NCBI RefSeq assembly: GCF_031143425.1
Contig: NC_090437.1
Span: forward strand, 850,281,978-850,345,977
DNA from: Pleurodeles waltl
Taxonomy: Eukaryota; Chordata; Amphibia; Caudata; Salamandridae
Direction of reading: 5' to 3'
Length of the DNA stretch: 64,000 nt
Shown here: one piece after another, positions 9,546-21,905 of the stretch
How positions within the stretch are numbered: the stretch's first letter is position 1
Layout of the letters: the number at the start of each line of letters is the position of its first letter
Notes under the pieces: model-generated
What the model saw: only the letters and a program-made list of their open reading frames with translations
Database searches by the model: none
Told to the model about the DNA's origin: nothing
Translations under genes and position numbers: made by a program

Positions 9546-12372
9546 GCATTCACTTCCTCCTGGCATCTCGTTGACCTCCTTCATTGTGGGGACATACGTC
9601 CCTTCTTTCTGACCCTGTTTTTGAAGATAGTTCTTGCTGGTAAATGATTCCTGTGTTCTTTGCGCATTTCCTTTCAATGTTGTTGTTTTTCTACTTTTAT
9701 CTTTTTCTAATATATTGTTGTTATCTCTTTCAGATTTTTTGCTGTGGTGAGGAGGCACAACCTCGTGAACTTATACTCAATGTGTGACGCTACAATATAT
9801 AGGGCCTAATTCACAAAGGCAGCTTACACTTTTGAAGAATGTTACTACTTTTGCCTATTCACAGAGGGCCTGATTTACAAACATGACCAACTCTTTTGAG
9901 TTATCAACACTTTTGAGTCACTTTACTAAGTTTTGATTAGTCACAAAATCTGAGAGTAAGTTACTACTAAACAGAATAGTAGCACTACACATGGCCACCC
10001 GTTGTTACCGCAATGCCCTCTCTCAGAAAAGTATTGAGCCCAACCCATAAAGGTGAGATAAATTTCTGCTACATCCAGTTTTCCATCTGCAACGCTTCCC
10101 TTACATCCAAATTTGGATCTCAATACCAAATAAAGTTTATGCAACTTCTACCGAATTCTTTAGGATATGTGTCTTTTGGAAGTAACTTAATTTTAGATCA
10201 GCTACTCTCAAATTATTTTCTCAGAAAAATATTAAATGCCCTCCACCATTCTACTAGTTATACTGACCTTTCTGGAAATCTCTTTACTTTTACATCTCCA
10301 CCTTTGAATCCTCTTTTATTTACATTTTCATTCTTTTCAACCACGTACACCTCAGGCATTCCTGTTCCATTTCTTTCACACACAAGTCTGATCCTTTGAC
10401 AATTTAAATCCTTATTGCTTCCTGTTGCGTCAGATTCCTAGCAGCTCAATGTCTCTCCTGTATTCTCTTATTTCTACACTGCACCTGTAACTGATCATGT
10501 ATCATCTGATTAGTCATGTTTCTGCAGTCATACTTGGTGGCCAAGTTTATGTGCATCGCAACAAATTTATCAACTGTCTCTTGACTTTTCTAAAGCTGAA
10601 GTATAAATTCTTTGCTAAATTTGCTGAACTTGCAAACTGGGTGTCAAGCTTCTTTCTGGCTTTTTATAAACATCTTCACTTGCAGAATTGTTTTGCCATA
10701 CAGCATCTGGCAGGAATGTAAAAGATACATTAGCTCCTGTTTCCCAAACCATTTAATAGAAGAGTTGGTTTTCTTTTAGGTCTACAGTTTAAACCTTCTA
10801 GTGCCTCCAAATAGTTTTCAAAACTGTCTATCGACTCCTCCTACTCAATGGAAGCTCTGGGCTAACAAATTAGGGTGGAGGCATGACAGCTTGCATGTTA
10901 GGGACACCAGTTTCTACTGCGGACTTTGCACTCTAAACAATAAAAGGATGGAAGTCAAATAATTTTAAAGGTTTTCCAGTTTCCTCACTGTAATGCTTGT
11001 ACTTCTATATGCATGTAATCACCATCATTTGTGTTCACTGAGTGCAAACTCTGTATAGTCTGTTTGCAGATTTATTGTAGGAGTCTGCTATCTAAGCTTC
11101 TGTTAAGGATAAACCCCTTCCTCGATGCTCCTGTGGAAAAACTTGATGAGCTCCTCTCCACAAAGCCAAGAATAGTTCAGCAGTGGGATGAGATCCAGCA
11201 TAGCAAGGACAAGAGCCTCTCGGTACATACAGCACTTAACGCTGCAGATACGCGAGACAAAATGCAGTTTCAGGAGGTGCCAGGCTTGGACTTCCTCGAT
11301 TCCACCTGCCAGCAATGCCTTACCTTAGTCTTAAGCTGATCTCACTGTTATCCTTGATGACTGATGGCATGCATGTGTGGGCCTTTTCAGTTGTATATTT
11401 ATGACCTCTGAAAGTGACTTACGTGGAGGGTACAGCACTACAAACCTTTGTCCCACAGAGAGGTGTGAGTTTTGCATCACAAGAGTTGTTTCACCTTTTA
11501 TGCAGACTTTCTTGATCATCACCAAATGTTAAAAGGAATTTCCAGATGAGTTGCAGATGGAGAGATGAGTTTATCCTCCAGACACAACTCAACCACAGTA
11601 CTGCTAAGCCTCTCAAACAGCAACTGCCACTCATAGAACCCCATGACCTCATAGTTGATGTCAATACTAATATATAATAGCATTCCAATATGAACAGATA
11701 TGAGGCCTATGCAGAAATAGCAAGTTCCTATTATAACACAAACAAAAAAAGGAAACCTAATTGCCCGGAGAAAAACTGGAGCTCACTGGAAGGATGCTTA
11801 TGCCCAGACACCAACTCCCTATATACATATACATTTGTGTCCATTTTCACTGACATAAGATTTAAGCTTCCCCAGAGAAAATATTCAGTTGGTTACTGAA
11901 GAAACAAATTGCCAAACTACAGTGAACTATGAGCTGCACATTCGGTACTTTGGACCAATATGCATTAAGGAGCCAAAAGCATCGACCATACCAGGAACAG
12001 TAACAAAATTGAAGTTGTTCGTCCAAATATTGATGTGGTAAATGTTTCTCAAAATAAGAGCTACAAATGGCATTAATTTCGATCCAGTTTATGGTTAATT
12101 TGCATATTCCAAATATTTAGACTCAAACACCAGACAATTGTACATGCAGATACTTAAGCAAAATGCATACATTACCATAAATGCAATACCATGGACAGAT
12201 TTTGAGAAACAAAATTACATTCTGTTTGAAGATCATGTGATGAATTAATTTATGATCGAAAGGTATAGAGGTGCAGAATGGTACAGTGCTACTACAGTGT
12301 GTTTTGCCTGCCAAGATTATTATGGACTAACACAGTTGTAACCTGTCTATTGCATAAATGTATTCTTGTTTT
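9546..12372. other. No recognisable gene
   Basis: Several open frames of 60-130 codons occur (for example 10,013-10,399 plus and 11,031-11,339 plus), but none shows a domain, a repeated context or a good start. The stretch 11,040-11,340 is less AT-rich than its surroundings and could be an old fragment I cannot name. GGGCC-TTCACAAA-type strings occur at 9,802 and 9,866. Confidence 0.4.
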
Positions 12373-12700
12373 TTCATCACATTTATAAACTGTAATTAAA
12401 CAATGGATACCACAAACATTCATGAATAAACAGAATTACAAATGTGCTTTGAGGAACTCAATCAGATAAATTCAAGAGATCTACTAAATGCGTGCACAAA
12501 AAATGATTACAAATATGGCAGTATTATTATACGTTTTTTTCATTATATTTATAAATTATATTTAGACAATAGATCCCACAAACATTCATGCATAAACAGA
12601 ATCACAAATGTACTTTGAGGAACTCATTCACATAAATTCAAGAGATCTACTAAATGCTTGCTCAAAAATGATTACAAATATGACAATATTATAATAGGTA
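12373..12700. repeat. Tandem duplication, period 166 bp, two copies
   Basis: Two direct copies are easily aligned: CATCACATTTATAAA at 12,375 against CATTATATTTATAAA at 12,541. Both are followed by CCACAAACATTCATG, AATAAACAGAAT, TTTGAGGAACTCA and TTCAAGAGATCTACTAAATG. The copies differ at scattered positions, so this is an old local duplication. Confidence 0.9.
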
Positions 12701-12835
12701 CGTCTACTTAACCCTGTGCCCTGATAAATCTCACATTTCCCCTTTCTGTGAACCATTTACATTACAAAATGTTACTTTTTCACTGTGATCATAGCTGTTG
12801 ATCATCATATTGTTTGAGAAAGTGGATGAGTTCCA

Positions 12836-12895
12836 GTAATAAAAATAAAAATAATAATATTGAAAGTAACAATAATCATAATTATAATAATATGT
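12836..12895. repeat. AAT-rich simple repeat
   Basis: A short run built from AAT/ATAAT units (AATAAAAATAAAAATAATAA), imperfect. Confidence 0.7.
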
Positions 12896-15664
12896 CATGG
12901 CACTTCCTAGTTTGTGAAAACCATGATGAGGCCCTGGTGGAGGGTTTCAAATGTAGAGATTCATAGTGAATACACAGGCATCTATGCAGTTCAAAATGAT
13001 CACATCTGCACTGGAATGGAGTGCTCGACATTACATTCCAGTTTGGATGTGGTACAGTTTAGCACTGTTTTTAGTAGTAACTTACACTTGTAGGTTAGGT
13101 TCCACACCCCTTTTCAGGGGTCAGAGACATAAATCTACACTTTTGAGTAACTTTATATCCAGGTTATGGGAATAGCCACAAGTATTAAAAGTCAAAAGTG
13201 AAAGAGTAAATTTACTTAATTAAATTACTCACAGATATAACTTAACCTTTGTGATTAGCTCCAAAAGTGCTTTACACTGAAATGCTACCTATAAAAGGTG
13301 AAGTGATTTTTAAATATCGAAAATTTTAATTAATCTTTTAATGTATTATAAGTGTCCCCGAAGGATGACGTTCCAGACTTCAGGGATGATCCTGGAAAAG
13401 TTTGCTACAATGTCTTTGAGTTTTTGAAATATAGAATTTAAAGATGCAGGGAGTGTGACCTCAAATTTGTCACTGGCACCTGTGAAGGTCATTTTCCAAA
13501 CAAGTAACTATGAAACTTGCTTAAATACATTTATTTAGAGTTTTTACAAAGCATCACATGCCACATTTTGATGATTCTGAGCATTATGTGAAATTTAGAT
13601 ACAGATGGAATACAATTATTGCAGGGAGGGTCTCGCTCTGATAGTCTTCATGTCATAGCAGCTTTAAACACATTTTGGCCACTTGGTTATGGAGTCTAAC
13701 CATGAGCTTCAAAGAGAGGCCTATCTAAATAAGATTGCACCAGTCCAATCAGGCCCTCACAGAAGCTCTTGTCATCTGTTGAGTGGCTTGAGCAGAAGTG
13801 TGGAAGATTTAGCGGGAATACGTAGAGTTGTAGATGGATGCAATTGAACACTGCCCAGCTGAGGGATTCTTAGGCATATCTCACCTCAAGGTACTAAACA
13901 ACAGCAGCATGGCTTTACTACTTAAACACACACCACTACCATTTACTTTGACCCACACGCCATGAGTTCAAATGCCAGAAAGGCCCCTTAAAAGTACAAT
14001 CCCTTCATTCCTTAAATCAAGTGCCACTAAATTGGGCAACAGTGACACTTGCTACTCACTATATTTAAAATGCACAAAGCCCAATATTCGAATGTTTTTC
14101 AAACTATTATGTCACAAAAGGGTTGGTAATACCTTGTGGGATAGAATAAGTGACTATTTTCATAGGTGGTACTGCAGAGTAAGAGGTGCAAGTTGTAAAT
14201 ATACTCAAATACGCTTATTGTCATATTTTGATGTAATACAAAAATCTGAACAATACTATAACTTTGGTAATAAGATTGTCATGAGACACTCACACAATTT
14301 AGAAAATGTGTATCCAAAACAGCAATGCGCCTTAGCTCAGTGTACTTATCCCACCAGGGTTAAATAACATTGCATTTTAGATTGCTATAGTATAAATCAT
14401 GCTCACGTCGCTCAAACCGAAAATACAGCACTGAACCGCCCAATTGGCACCAGCTAAACCAGCTACCAATCTTAGAGAAAAGGCAAAGTCTGTAGGCAAA
14501 ACCTTTCAATACACATCACAAAGAACGTTAGCTGGTTCAAACTTATTTTACTTTTAAATCACCCAACATGAACCATTCGTAAATTAGACATTGTACAAAT
14601 CTTTCCTAACTAAATACAGTGAATAACCAGACATAGAAGATCAAGTGGCATGTACAATTGGCTATTCTGGCACACCTTTGCATTTGTATTTGTGCACTTA
14701 CCTTGCCTAGAAAAATTTGCAAGTGACAGAGGGAAGGAGTGGTTGGGTAAGTGAGTGAATGTAAATTTGTACATAGCACACTGAAGACTTTCCAACTATT
14801 TGGTATGTGTATTGGCAATCATATGGTTTTTATTTAGAATTATTTTTTAAATGACTAGAATTCTGTGTGACACCTGAGAGATAGGGGTTCAACTTTGTAT
14901 GGCCCCAGGTGTTGTATTGCCTACTACCATAAGAGTTATAGCATGCATGTATTATCATGATAAGCATCAGGACCTAAGTCATTGACTCTCAAAGTACTGC
15001 TGGGGGCTGCATGTGGCCCTTCTGACCTTTACATGTGGCCCCCTGGTCATCAGCAGCACTGGTCTATTGTTTACTCGATTCAGCACTGACAATAAAAATA
15101 TATGAAACACACAGGCAAGCATTTATTTAAACGTTAATTGGTGTTAAAGAAAGCAAGAAACCAGGGAGTCATGAACCATATAACTTTAGGAACACCTCCA
15201 TTTTAAAGACATCTTGCAGAAAAAGTGTAAAAGTATGATAACATTTCTTCACAATTCAATTTAATTAACAAGCAGAAGCCTTTAACCTTAGTGATAGTTT
15301 TCTAACATGAATTTAGAAACATTCATTCTTCCTCCACCATGACAACAATGCCAATATTGAACTAAAGAGGCAAGACAGTTGTTATGCACTCTATAGATGG
15401 CCTGGGTTTGTATGAAATATGAATAACAATATAGTTTATTAAATCAAATATAGGAGGTTTTGTACAGTGCACATCCTGAATGAAGTATGTGTTACAAGAT
15501 CTTCTTTTATGTGATAATGAAGAAAAAGGCATGAAAATGACATAACAATAGTCTAGGATCACACAATTTGGTAAAGTGGGGCCTAATCGCAGGTTTTCTG
15601 GTTTCGCATTGTCAAATTTAGCTCAAGATGTATATGCTTCCCTTCTCCTACAACCACAGTACCA
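12896..15664. other. No recognisable gene
   Basis: AT-rich non-coding DNA. A 131-codon open frame at 13,972-14,367 on the plus strand lacks any motif I recognise. No clear mobile element boundary is visible. Confidence 0.4.
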
Positions 15665-15669
15665 CTAAT

Positions 15670-18600
15670 TGTGGGAGGCTGGCCTGGTTTGTAGTGTGTA
15701 CCTTGGGTACTTACACCTTATACCAGGTCCAGTTATCCCTTATTAGTGAAATGTAGTAGTGTTCTAGCAGCTTAGGCTGATAGAGGTAGCTATAGCAGAG
15801 CAGCTTAGGCTGAACTAGGAGACATACAAAGCTCATGCAATACCACTTATAGTTACATAATACTTATACACAAGTAAAGACAATACTCAGTGTTACCAAA
15901 AATAAAGGTAGTTTATTTGGACGACACAAGGCCAAAAATATCTTAGAGGCAATACTCCTTCTGGAGGTAAGTATTATACACAATATATACACTAGACACC
16001 AAAATAAGGTAAGTAATTAGACATAGGATAGTGCAAACAATAGGAAATGCTATAGAATGCAATGGGAGAAAATAGGTCTAGGGGCAACACAAACCATATA
16101 CTAAGAAAGTGAAATGCGAATCACAAATTCCCCCCTAGACAAGTGTAGTGTGTAGAGAATCGCTGGGAGAGTAAGAAAACCACAAAGGTGAGTAAAATAC
16201 CCCAACCCAGAGCACAGGAAAGTAGGTGTAAAGTACTGCAAGTTTCATTAGGACACACTACAAGTTGTGATTAGAGTTATTGCAAGAACCAAGCAAAACT
16301 GCAAACAACAAATGGTGGATTCCTGGACCTGAAGACCTGCAAAGAGAGAAGACCAAGTACACAAGTCGGAAGAAGTCCAGTAAGGACAGGAGCCCCTGCC
16401 AACCTAGAAGAAGGTGTAAAAGAAGAGTCCCCGAATGGACGAAGATTGCAGAAATGCACCAAAGGAAGATGGCTGCGGGTTCCTGTATGATGCAATGGAT
16501 GTCCCACAAAGAGATGTTGGATGCAGGAGAGTTTCAGCGCTGGATTCGTCCAACAAGCCTTGGTTCAAGCAAAGTCGCATTTGCATCAGAGTGGTGCTGC
16601 CTGAACCCAGGAGGGTCCTGAGGGACTCAACTCAGACTGAGGAGGCAGAGGGGCTCCCAACACTGGAGGGAACCCACAGATGACCAGGCAGTACACACGG
16701 AGGTCCCAGGACACAGGGACAAAGAAGGTGAAAATTGCGGTTGGTGTAGCACTACAAAAGAAGGTCCCACGCCACCGGAGGTCAACTCAGCGAGTTGAGC
16801 ATCACAGGATAGAGTGCTGGGGACATGGGCCACGCTGTGCATGAAGGATTCTTGCAAATAGTGCACAGAGGCCCCAGGAAGCGAAGATGATGGGGTGCAC
16901 AGGTGTACTGTCACTAACAGGTAGGGCAGCTCTTACCTCCTCCAAATTTGGACAGCATGAACTTAGGACAGTCTGTGTCAAAGGGGTCCACCACCTGTGT
17001 TCCAAGTAGCACGCTCAGCAGAGGAGTCCAAGAGAACTGGTTGTCGACTTAAAAGGTGCCTGCAAGAGCAGGGAAGCGACTCCGTCACTCCATGGGAGAT
17101 TTCTTCGGTCCTTCTGGTGCAGGGTGAAGACAGGGAGTCCCCAAAGCGTGCACACCGTGGAAACTGTTGCAGTTGCTGGCTGGAGCTGAAGTTGCAGAGG
17201 AAAAGTAGCCCTTCTGGATACTTTGTTGCTGTTAAAGCGGTTCCCAGAGCAGTTTGTGGTCAATCCGAGGTCAGAGGATGAAGGAGTAGCTGCTGAGGAT
17301 TCCTGCTCGAAACTTGCAAGTATAATCTGAAGAGAACCCACAGGAGAGACCCTAAATAGCCCTGAGAGGGGGGTTGGCTACCTTATCAGGTATGGACCTA
17401 TCAGGAACGATCTCTGATGTCACCTGCTCGCACTGGCCACTCAGAGGCCTCCAGAGTGTCCCCACACCTAGGAAAACAAGATGGCTGAAGTCTGGGAGAC
17501 ACTGGAGGAGCTCTGGGCACCGCCCCTGGGGTGGTGATGGACGGGATAGTGGTCACTCTCCTTTCCTTTGTCCAGTTTTGCACCAGAGCAGGGACTGAGG
17601 GTCCCTGAACTGGTGTAGACTGGCTTATGCAAGGAGGGCACCATCTGTGCCCTTCAAAGCATTTCCAGAGGCTCTGGGAGGCTACCCCTCCCAAGCATGT
17701 AACACCTATTTCCAAAGGGAGAGGGTGTAACACCCTCCTCCCAAAGGAAATGCTTTGTTCTGCCTTCCTGGGACTGAGCTGCTCAGACCCCAGGAGGGCA
17801 GAACCCTGTCTGTGAGGTGGCAGCAGCTGTGGCTGCAGTGCAAGCCTCAGAGAGCTGGTTTGGCAGTACTCTGGGTCCATAGTGGAGCCGTCAGGATGCA
17901 TGGAATTGGCTCCCCAATACCATATTTGGAATGGGGGGACAATTCCATGATCTCACACACCTTTCATGGCCATATTCAGAGTTACCATTGTGAAGCTACA
18001 TATAGGTACTGATCTATATGTAGTGCACACATGTAATGGCGTCACAAAGTCCGGGGAATTGGCCCTGGACTGCTTGGGGGCATCTTCGTTAGTGCAAGGG
18101 TGCCCTCACTCTTAGTAACTTTGCAACTAGCATTCAGTAAATGAAGGTTAGATATGTAGGTGACTTATAAGTTACTTAAGTGCAGTGAAACTGGCTGTGA
18201 AATAGTGTGTGCACTATTTCACGCAGGCCGCAATGGCAGGCCTGTGAAAGGGTTTGTCTGAGCTCCTTATGGGTGGCAAAAGAAATGCTGCAGCCCATAA
18301 GGTCTCCTGGAACCCCAATTCCCTGGGTAGCTAAGTACCATAGAAGGGGAGTCCAGTGTGCCAATTGAAATTGGTAAATTAAGTCACTAGCCTATAGTGA
18401 CACATTTAAAAGCAGAGAGGGCATAAGCACTGAGGCTCTGGTTAGCAGAGCCTCAGTGACACAGTTAAGCACTACTGACAATGCACACATTAGGCCACAA
18501 ACTATGAGCACTGGGGACCTGACCAGCAGGATCCCAGTAAGACAGGCAAAACACACTGACATATAGGGTTTTCAATATGAGCACTGGGGTCCTGGCTGTC

Positions 18601-18695
18601 AGGATCCCTCTGACACAGTAAAAACACACTGACACACACTCACAAACAGGCCAAAAGTCGGGGTAACCATGCTAGAAAGAGGCTACCTTCTCACA
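15670..18695 (-). mobile_element. Solo LTR, 3.03 kb, related to the Gmr1-like LTRs at 36-45 kb
   Basis: The segment starts TGTGGGAGG and ends CTTCTCACA. It is flanked by a perfect 5-bp duplication, CTAAT at 15,665-15,669 and 18,696-18,700, as expected for a TG...CA LTR left after LTR-LTR recombination. Its end (GGGTAACCATGC near 18,661) is homologous to GGGTAACCATGCC near 44,997, which is an end of the LTR of the Gmr1-like element. By that comparison its sense strand is the minus strand. On that strand CTATTTAGGG (17,350-17,359) is a TATA-like box and AATAAA (15,912-15,917 reversed) a polyadenylation signal, both at matching relative positions in the other LTRs. Open frames inside are chance. 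Confidence 0.88.
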
Positions 18696-18700
18696 CTAAT

Positions 18701-20394
18701 TCCCTCCATCACCTGCTCCCCAGCATGACTGCCACCCCGCTGCCATCAATGAGGCCCTTGGCCATAGCATGGCCCAAACATTTTGGCATCTGGGAAAATG
18801 TTTGTTGTGAACCTATGAGCTAAGGAAAGCATTTATTAGTTTTTGTGCTGCTCTGTTGTTCTCCTGGAATATGAACTGAAATATGAGACTGTGCTGAAGA
18901 GCATGAAGGTAGGAGAATGGACTTAGCGGGTAGATGTGAAGTTTTAAAGTGAGCGTAGGATTGAATATTTCATAGAGGTTCTTGGAAGGTCATGTCAGAG
19001 TAGATTGAAAAATGGAGAGACATGATGTAGTTGAGTATGAGAAACAATGGAGCCCAAGATAGGGTTATCTGTGTAACTGCAGAATATGTAGAAGGTTTTT
19101 GTGAGGTCAATAAAAGTTTAAGGACACATATTAAACAGGAGTGGGAAGAAGAGCGAGTCCAGGATCACTCCCTCTTGTCAATGTCAACTTTGATGAGAGA
19201 AAAGAACCACTCTAGTTAGGCATTGTTAGAGGTTGTGGGCATGCGAAAAGTGGAGTAGCTGAGAATTTGATATTAAAAGTGAATCCACTCTGGATCTTTC
19301 TTCTTTCGCCTCCAACTGATGTGGCATGAACTCTTAAAGAGTGTTGAAAAAGACAGCATGTTTCTCCACTAGACGCTTAGAGAGATGTTTCAATTAAGGT
19401 TTTCACTTATCCCACCCTTCTGTTGCTAATGACTGACAATGAATCATTTTCACAACGAGATCTAGATTTATCTTTTGTTGATGGTCCCAGGGATGACTCA
19501 TTGAAAAAGGCAAGCTTCTGCTGCCCATATTTCCTATTAAGACACATTATTTGTTCCATATGACATTCTCAGACAAAAAGCCGTTTACAGTCCTTTATAC
19601 CCTTGATGTTTAGCTGCCTCACCTTTTTGTAAGTTATCTACTCTGTCAGTGATTGCAACACACATACAAAAGAGATAAGCTGAGAGATCACACACAACTC
19701 TTTGTTGATACTTATGATGGCCTATATCTGTGAGGTGTGAGTAGGAAAAGGTTTCCCCTATTTTTGCTTTACTTGTTACTTTTGCACCTAATGTATTATT
19801 TTTTTTTTAAATCATCTTTTAATGTGAATGACTAACACTCATTTTTTTGTCCTGCTGATTACCCAAATACAGAGATGCCTAAATGAGCTTACTTGCCTTA
19901 AGCCTATTTTATACTTAAATTCATTTTGGTATTTCCATGCACTTTGGCCTGAATTACAAGTTTGGTTGCAAATATAAATTCCACTGGGTTTGGTAAATAA
20001 CACTTGTGAAATAACACTGATTATGCGTTTTGACCATATACCGTGGGATAATGAGTGCAATTTTAGGCATTGTTGTAAATACTGCACCAGATGAATAACA
20101 AATGCACAAAATATCAAAAAAGTGCCCATTTTCAGGTATTGGAAGTTCCTGAATTGAGGAAATTAATCCCTTGAGAACAGAAACAGTCAAAGCTATATAC
20201 AAAAGCACCTTAAAACACACCAAAAGTACACCAACAACCCATTACTGTGTGGGAGTTTGCAGGGATTCAATTTGTGTGGGCAAAACACTTTGACACAAGA
20301 CAAACAGAATCCAGTGCTATCCTCTTATATTGCTCAGTCATCACAGGCAAAAATCTGCCAGACTCCTCCCTCATGGACCCAAGCAAGGAAAGGA
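18701..20394. other. No recognisable gene
   Basis: Mostly AT-rich non-coding sequence. A GGCCTGAATTACAAGTTTGG string at 19,946 resembles terminal sequences of DNA transposons and could mark the edge of the element carrying the SANT-like fragment to its right, but no partner terminus was found. Confidence 0.35.
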
Positions 20395-20700
20395 AATACA
20401 AGTTTAAGGAGCCTGGGGTCGATATCCTGGCCAAAGAGGTGGTAAGGCACCATAACTGCCTAAGGTACCATCTCATGCTGAAGATCTCACCACAAACAAA
20501 TAAAACATGCCTGTGGAAGGAGATCATGGACAAAATCAATACTGAATCACCAAATACACCTGAAGTTGAGAACATTAAAAACAGGATCAAAACCTTGACA
20601 TTCTAGGTACATAAGCGAGTTGCAAAGGAAAAGCACTAAAAGGATAGAAAATGGTGGTAGTTCTTCACTTCAGCTCTACCTCGAGCTAGGAAAGAAAGAA
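20395..20700 (+). pseudogene. SANT/Myb-like domain fragment, Harbinger-type
   Basis: The plus-strand frame reads KYKFKEPGVDILAKEVVRHH, then LWKEIMDKIN and VENIKNRIKTL, where a stop interrupts. Charged sequence (VHKRVAKEKH) follows. This is the F(s/k)xxexxiLxxEVxxH ... iWxeImdkiNa ... evrkRwxdLk pattern of the SANT/Myb-like DNA-binding protein encoded by PIF/Harbinger transposons. The final helix is degenerate and a stop falls within it, so the copy is broken. The true start is unclear; an ATG at 20,371 gives MDPSKERKYKF, a plausible N-terminus. It resembles the intact domain at 58.2-58.4 kb only in pattern. Confidence 0.58.
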
Positions 20701-21031
20701 TTATGTCCATCCTCAACACTTCTGTAGTAGAAGACACGAAGAAGGTCTTGAGGTTGGCGTAATCCTAGGTTAACAGACATGAAAGTTGTAATGGAATTAC
20801 ATGTAGTTCTTAAAATTTTTACTTGGTTGTGAATCAATGTCATTGTGATGAGTGACCAATGTAATCCATTGCCCACATTCACATTGATCCATGTATGTGA
20901 TGTCATAGGGGCCAACTCCTCTCTAATGGTACTGCTGACATGTATTGAGTTTGGACTACAACAATCACAATTTGTTGTAATTTTGATGATGAAGGGTTGA
21001 TCCGTCTGCCCTGTACCTTAACCCCTTGCTC

Positions 21032-21102
21032 GCCATGGAAGTAATGGTTACGTCCATGGCTGCGCCTGTGAGGCGCCATGGACGTAACCATTACGTCCAT
21101 TT
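21032..21102. repeat. Long subterminal hairpin in the piggyBac left end
   Basis: An inverted repeat of about 30 bp: the left arm at 21,032-21,066 includes GTAATGGTTACGTCCATGG, and the right arm at 21,072-21,100 includes CCATGGACGTAACCATTAC. The arms pair with one mismatch and a small bulge around a loop of about five bases. It sits 14 bp inside the TTAA end, where transposase recognition sequences are expected. Confidence 0.85.
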
Positions 21103-21119
21103 ACCAGCCCTCGGGACCA

Positions 21120-21905
21120 GGTCAGGGCTGGAAGGGGAATAGCTTCCACTTCCACCCCAGTCCACCCACCCCAATGAGGTGGGGGGGAGCCCCCTTGGCC
21201 AAGGGTCGCCCCCAAGGGGCAAAAAGTACCACTGGGCAGTTCCGCCCCCCTTGGAGGCAGATCGGCCTATTTATTTTTAGGCCTTTACTTAGCGCCAGGG
21301 ATCATGTGTGTGTGTGTATGCCTGTGCTTTGTGTGGGGGGGTGGCCCCTTGGGAAAGGGTCACCCCCCAAATGGGGCAATGTAACATAGGCCATTTCTGG
21401 CCCCTTGGGGGAAGATTGGCCTAGTTTTTGTAGGCCCTTTGCCCCCAGGGGGGACAGAAACCATGAAGACGACAGGGATTTTTTTTGTGTGTGTTGGGGG
21501 CGCCCCCTTGGGCAAGGGTTGCCCCCAAGGGGCAAAAACACTATTGGGCAGTTCTGCCCCCTTTGGGGGCAGATGAACCTATTTTTTTGGCCCATCCATT
21601 TAGCGCCAGGGATCATGTGTGTGTGTGTGCTTTGGATGGGGGGGGTGGCCCCTTGGGCAAGGGTCACCCCCATAGGGGGCAATATAATCTATGCCATTTC
21701 TGTCCCCCTTGGGGCAGATTGGCCTATTTTTTTTACGTCCTTCTGCCCCCGGGGGGCAGAAACCATGAAGACATCAGGTATGGGGGTGCCCACTTGAGCA
21801 AGGGTTGCCCCCAAGGGGCAAAAAGCACTATTAGGCAGTTCTGCCCCCCTTGGGGGCAGACCAGCCTATTTTTATTTTCAGGCCCTGCTAGCGTGCCTGG
21901 TCCTT
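21120..21905. repeat. GC-rich left-arm tandem array of the piggyBac element, unit about 300 bp
   Basis: Two alternating modules recur. One contains CCCAAGGGGCAAAAA followed by GGGCAGTTCTGCCCC (21,200, 21,525, 21,805). The other contains GGTGGCCCCTTGGG and a CATTTCTG-CCCCTTGGGG block (about 21,335 and 21,645, and again at 23,316 after an insertion). Together they make units of about 300 bp. GT-rich runs (GTGTGTGTGTG) occur inside. Long open frames on both strands across this array are artefacts of periodic GC-rich repeats. Confidence 0.8.

Noticed and set aside
10013..11339. Two open frames of 102-128 codons as possible host exons
   Set aside because: No splice context, domain or composition signal distinguishes them from chance.
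16277..18012. Multiple open frames of 60-166 codons
   Set aside because: They lie within the 3.0-kb solo LTR, on both strands, without motifs.
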